Made by a program: the position numbers and the translations under genes. The notes under the pieces were generated by a model, which did no database searches, had not been told where the DNA came from, and was given only the letters and a program-made list of their open reading frames with translations. Below, piece after piece: positions 60,769 through 64,000 of a stretch of 64,000 bases of DNA (positions are counted from its first letter, which is position 1; every line of letters starts with the position of its first letter). The stretch is from Pratylenchus scribneri (Eukaryota > Nematoda > Chromadorea > Rhabditida > Pratylenchidae): assembly GCA_030063045.1 (NCBI GenBank), contig JAQSEB010000023.1, forward strand, positions 4,340,001 to 4,404,000, written 5' to 3'.

Positions 60769-61091
60769 TGATTGTTTTTATAATTTCTAACTATTTTAAA
60801 ATTCTCTAAAACTATTTGAATGAAATGAAAAATAAAATGAACATGAATAGGGAATAGGCTAGGCATCAATTCAGATTCTGACTCCCTCTATAATGATGTT
60901 TTAATTAATTTAATGATGTTTAGATGGTTTAGGTTCTTCTCAACATCCTTAAACCCAAAAATATTAATTCTTGGTTTAGCCTTTAAAGAAAACCGGTTCC
61001 GATAAAGTATTCAATGCCAATGTGCAACAAAAAAAACAAACAAGCAAGCATCCCTTCATCAGCCGTCAGCCCTAGCCGCTAGCTCTCAGGG
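60769..61091. other. upstream region of the Aurora gene
   Basis: AT-rich, and should contain the promoter of the Aurora gene or cluster. No motif is convincing. The right side borders three inverted-repeat elements. Confidence 0.4.
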
Positions 61092-61850
61092 CAGGGATCT
61101 CAGAATGCCTTATTTTTAAGGGTTTCCCTTATTTTTGGGATTTTCCCTTACAAAAGCCTTATCTCCGAAAAAGCCTTATAAAGCCTTATTTTTGCCAATT
61201 TTGTCAATTTTTGCCTTATTTTGGCCAATTTTGTCGAAATTATTAAAATTTTGCGCTGCGCGGTTAATTTTGGCTCCAATTTTTCGCTGCACGGCTAATT
61301 TTGGCTTAAATTTTCCTTATCAAGGCCATTTTTGGCTTAAATTTTCCCTTATCAGGGCCATTTTTGGCTTAAATTTTCCCTTATCAAGGCCATTTTTGGC
61401 TTAAATTTTCCCTTATCAAGGCCATTTTTGGCTTAAATTTTCCCTTATCAGGGCCATTTTAGACCAAATTTTTCGCTGCCGCGGGCAAAATTTTTAGGAA
61501 AAGCGCAAAGTGGTGATAGTTTTCCAGGATCCAGCCCACTTGCCGACCTATGTTTGGATGGATGAAAGAAACAGTTTCCATATTTAAAACGGTGAATGAA
61601 TGCTATAGTTTCGATTAAAGAAAATTTTAAATTTGATTGTTCACAAGCATTTAATATGTTTATTTCAAAGCCTGAATTGTTGCAAAAGGCAAAAAGTAAC
61701 GAGAAATATTGAGAATAAATATTTTTAACATAAAATTTATATACCTTACAAAAGGCCTTATTTTTTCTTTCAAATACCTTACAAACCCTTATTTTTATGC
61801 CGGAAAATCACGGAAAACCTTATTTTCCAAAAAAAAATCTGAGATCCCTG
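61092..61850. mobile_element. hAT-like MITE (759 bp) with internal minisatellite
   Basis: Terminal inverted repeats CAGGGATCTCAGA and TCTGAGATCCCTG are perfect. They are flanked by TCTCAGGG (61084-61091) and CCTCAGGG (61851-61858), an 8-bp target duplication with one mismatch. CAGGG ends and an 8-bp duplication are typical of hAT elements. Inside, from about 61320 to 61450, a 33-34 bp unit with GGCCATTTTTGGC and TTAAATTTTCCC repeats about five times. AAGCCTTATTTTT/CTTATTT motifs occur near both ends. No transposase. Confidence 0.8.
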
Positions 61851-61939
61851 CCTCAGGGCTCAATCAGCATATTTTTAAATATTGCTTTTCCCGCCTAAAT
61901 ATAAAGTACCGTATATTTAATTATTAAATGGAAGTCATT

Positions 61940-62194
61940 TAATTTGGCAACAAAAACACTGAATTTGGCAACAACCTTTCGTGTCGAAAAAAATTATATT
62001 TTTGAGGCCATATAACTTGGCCAAATCAGACTTCTTTAAGATTCCCTAGCCCTTAGCCCCTAATCCCATCCTGCCCTGAACCCTAACCCTAGCCCTAAAC
62101 CCCTAGATAGGGCCAAGTTATATGGCCTCAAAAATATAATTTTTTTCGACACGAAAGGTTGTTGCCAAATTCAGTGTTTTTGTTGCCAAATTAA
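61940..62194. mobile_element. foldback MITE (255 bp) with TA flanks and telomere-like loop
   Basis: The left arm starts TTAATTTGGCAACA and contains CACTGAATTTGGC and CGTGTCGAAAAAAATT; the right arm is its inverse to 62194, giving arms of about 95 bp with near-perfect pairing. The outer TA on each side fits a Tc1/mariner-type target. The unpaired centre (62042-62110) consists of degenerate CCCTAA-like units (GAACCCTAACCCTAGCCC). No coding frame. Confidence 0.8.
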
Positions 62195-62548
62195 GTTTAT
62201 CTCATTAATTATTAAATTGGATTCGGAATTAGGATAAAATTTTCTCAAGAATTGAAAAAACTTAAATAAATTGGTTAACAATTTTTCACCACCCACTCTG
62301 TTGTCCTTTTTATTTGTTGTTTTTTGCTAAACAATTTAATTATGATGTTTTCATTCCCTCAAATATATTAGCATTCCATCCATAAGAAATACTTTCAATT
62401 AGACCGTGAATGAATCAGCCTCCTCCATCTATATTGATGGGTGAGCCGATGAAGGTGGGAGGGAATGAATGATTGTGGACACCTCATGGAAGAAATAATT
62501 TCCTTTCTCGACCGCAATTTGGCCCAGTTTTATGGCCTTTTTCTATTG

Positions 62549-63175
62549 GGCAAACGTAGAGAATTGTGGTCCCGCCGAATTTTTTTTTTAAAAATAAGGG
62601 AATCTCATTTTTAGGGGTAATCGATGCTGCTGAGCACGAATCTGAGCTCAGATTTTTGATATCTTACAATCTTGGTAAGATAATGCCAACTTTTACCAAG
62701 ATAAAGCAAAGGGGGGACCAAGGGCATTTTTGGTGAAAATTTTTGTAGGGCCAATATATAGCTCAATCAACGCAGCTCGTCGAGAGGAATCGAATGGTAC
62801 TATTTTTATTGAATAATATTGCGATATAGGCAAGTTAGACGTCAAAATATCTTACCAAGACAAATATTTCTTTTGTCATAACTCTCCAATAATTGAATAT
62901 TATCTCATAAAAATAGTACCATTCGATTCCTCTCGATGAGCTGCGTTGATTGAGCTATATATTGGCCCTACAAAAATTTTCACCAAAAATGCCCTTGGTC
63001 CCCCCCCCCCCCTTTGCTTTATCTTGGTAAAAGTTGGCATTATCTTACCAAGATTGTAAGATATCAAAAATCTGAGCTCAGAATCGTGTTCTACGCACCC
63101 GATTACCCTTAGAAATGTGTTTCCCTTATTTTTAAATTTAAAACCGGGCGGGACCACAATTCTCTACGTTTGCCT
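62549..63175. mobile_element. foldback MITE (~627 bp) with ~260-bp inverted arms
   Basis: The left end GGCAAACGTAGAGAATTG and right end CAATTCTCTACGTTTGCC are exact inverses, and the arms match over most of their length (GAATCGAATGG..., AATATATAGCTCAATC..., AAGATTGTAAGATATC). The flanks TTCTATTG and TTCTATGG give a possible 8-bp duplication with one mismatch. The left arm has six G at the place where the right arm has 13 C (63000-63012), so the tract has changed length since the arms formed. No transposase frame. Confidence 0.8.
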
Positions 63176-63328
63176 TCTATGGCTTCAATTTTCCAGAGGC
63201 AAAGAAATAAACCCCTTTTCTTCGTCCTGTACTTCCCCAATTTCCCTCTGATAATAATTTCCATTCATGTTCTTTCTATCATTTTTTCCAACAATCGATT
63301 AGAATTTGCCAAAAATTAATAAGTTCAA

Positions 63329-63772
63329 ATGAATGATAAACAAATTGGTGCCGATAATCAGGCGCAGATCAATTTGGCCAATTTTTCAGTAACAATGACC
63401 AAATCCAATCCTCAACACCAAAATGGTCCACCAAAACGGCCTCCTCCACCCAAAATTGGCTTCCTTCGAAGGCCAATTCCAATTGCCCCTGTCGATGATG
63501 ACAACAAATTGTCATCAATTTATACAATCAGTCCAGCAAGGCAATCAATTGCTGATTTTAATTTGACCCTCAAAAAGCCAGGTTGATGGATGAATTAAAC
63601 CAATAAATTCCATTCTGGTAATTCAGAACCCATTTTCGTCAGTAAACAGCGAAACTCAACAATAGAACGGCAAATCTGGTTGAGGCGATCTTTAATTGCC
63701 GGAGGCACTTTGCTCATCCTCTGCCTTGCACTTTTTGTCATTTTTGAATTTACCAAAAGAAAGCAAAATTAA
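63329..63772 (+). CDS. small proline-rich tail-anchored protein
   Basis: Exon 1 is 63329-63581 and exon 2 is 63627-63772; the intron is phase 1 (donor GTTGAT, acceptor AATTCAG). The product is 132 residues. The N-terminal 85 residues are hydrophilic, with PPKRPPPPKIGFLRRP, an SH3/WW-type Pro stretch but no PPxY. Exon 2 is basic (RQIWLRR), then a hydrophobic helix (LIAGGTLLILCLALFVIF) and the tail EFTKRKQN. It shares the phase-1 intron before an anchor exon with the genes at 2626-3953 and 27800-28829, so it may be a short relative. Confidence 0.65.
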
Positions 63773-64000
63773 ATGAATTTAATTGGAAATGAATGGAATC
63801 AACCCAAAAACCAATCCATCGAATTCATCATTTTTGATTGTCCAATCCTTTTTAAGCCAACGATAAAATTTTTCATTTTTAACTGATATATTCTTTTTTA
63901 TTCCGGTTTGTCTGGTCAAAAAATATTTATTTCCAAAAATTGGGTGTGCCATTCACATTTTAAAAGAGAATTTAAGGAAATTCATCATTTTCCATTCCAA
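63773..64000. other. downstream flank to window edge
   Basis: AT-rich 3' flank of the last gene. Nothing further seen. Confidence 0.5.

Noticed and set aside
62042..62110. Internal telomere or chromosome-end signal
   Set aside because: The CCCTAA-like units are degenerate, short and confined to the loop of a transposable element.

Overview
This window is eukaryotic and almost certainly nematode. It is AT-rich, and its genes are split by short introns, mostly 40-75 bp, with GT...AG borders and T-rich acceptors. The recognisable genes are conserved animal genes: APC1, Aurora B kinase, a Sec12/PREB-type protein and a rhodopsin-like GPCR. Around them sit many small secreted cysteine-rich proteins with no family I can name. 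The base composition, many dispersed repeats and small secreted genes would suit a clade IV (tylenchid-like) nematode, but I cannot name the species from sequence alone. Gene models were built by hand: reading frames were joined across GT/AG sites that keep the phase.

Layout. 0-2.3 kb (+): the 3' end of APC1 (mat-2). 2.6-4 kb (-): a proline-rich PPxY protein with a C-terminal membrane anchor. 5.6-8.9 kb (-): an array of four small secreted genes, three cysteine-rich (one a shortened paralogue) and one Gly/Ala-rich. 8.9-15.2 kb: no supported gene, strongly C+T-biased on the + strand. 15.3-18.7 kb (+): a seven-exon class A GPCR. 19.2-19.8 kb (-): a Gly/Cys-rich secreted protein. 20.8-21.2 kb: a 22/24-bp minisatellite. 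22.6-23.6 kb (+): a secreted or GPI-like protein. 24-25.6 kb (-) and 27.8-28.8 kb (+): two more PPxY tail-anchored proteins. 28.9-29.6 kb: repeats.

32-55 kb is the most interesting part. It holds three near-identical copies of one secreted precursor, called family Y here (32.1-32.8 kb -, 40.6-41.3 kb -, 53.9-54.6 kb +), and two copies of another, family X (39.2-40.0 kb +, 48.1-48.8 kb -). X1 and Y2 are adjacent and convergent; X2 and Y3 are further apart and divergent, so the X-Y pair looks duplicated with inversion. In both families the mature core, including introns, is nearly identical while the signal peptides differ, as expected from recent duplication plus gene conversion. Family Y has insulin-like cysteine spacing, a furin-type site before the B-like segment and a phase-1 intron between the B-like and A-like segments. 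I propose it as a divergent insulin/relaxin-like family. The region also contains a foldback repeat with a hAT-like MITE inside it.

56-60.8 kb (-): Aurora B (air-2), a Sec12/PREB-like gene and a 142-residue unknown lie head to tail with gaps of about 350 bp, a possible operon. 61-63.2 kb: three inverted-repeat elements side by side. 63.3-63.8 kb (+): a last small tail-anchored protein.

Unusually long mono-G/C tracts (seven of 17 bases or more) are scattered through the window.
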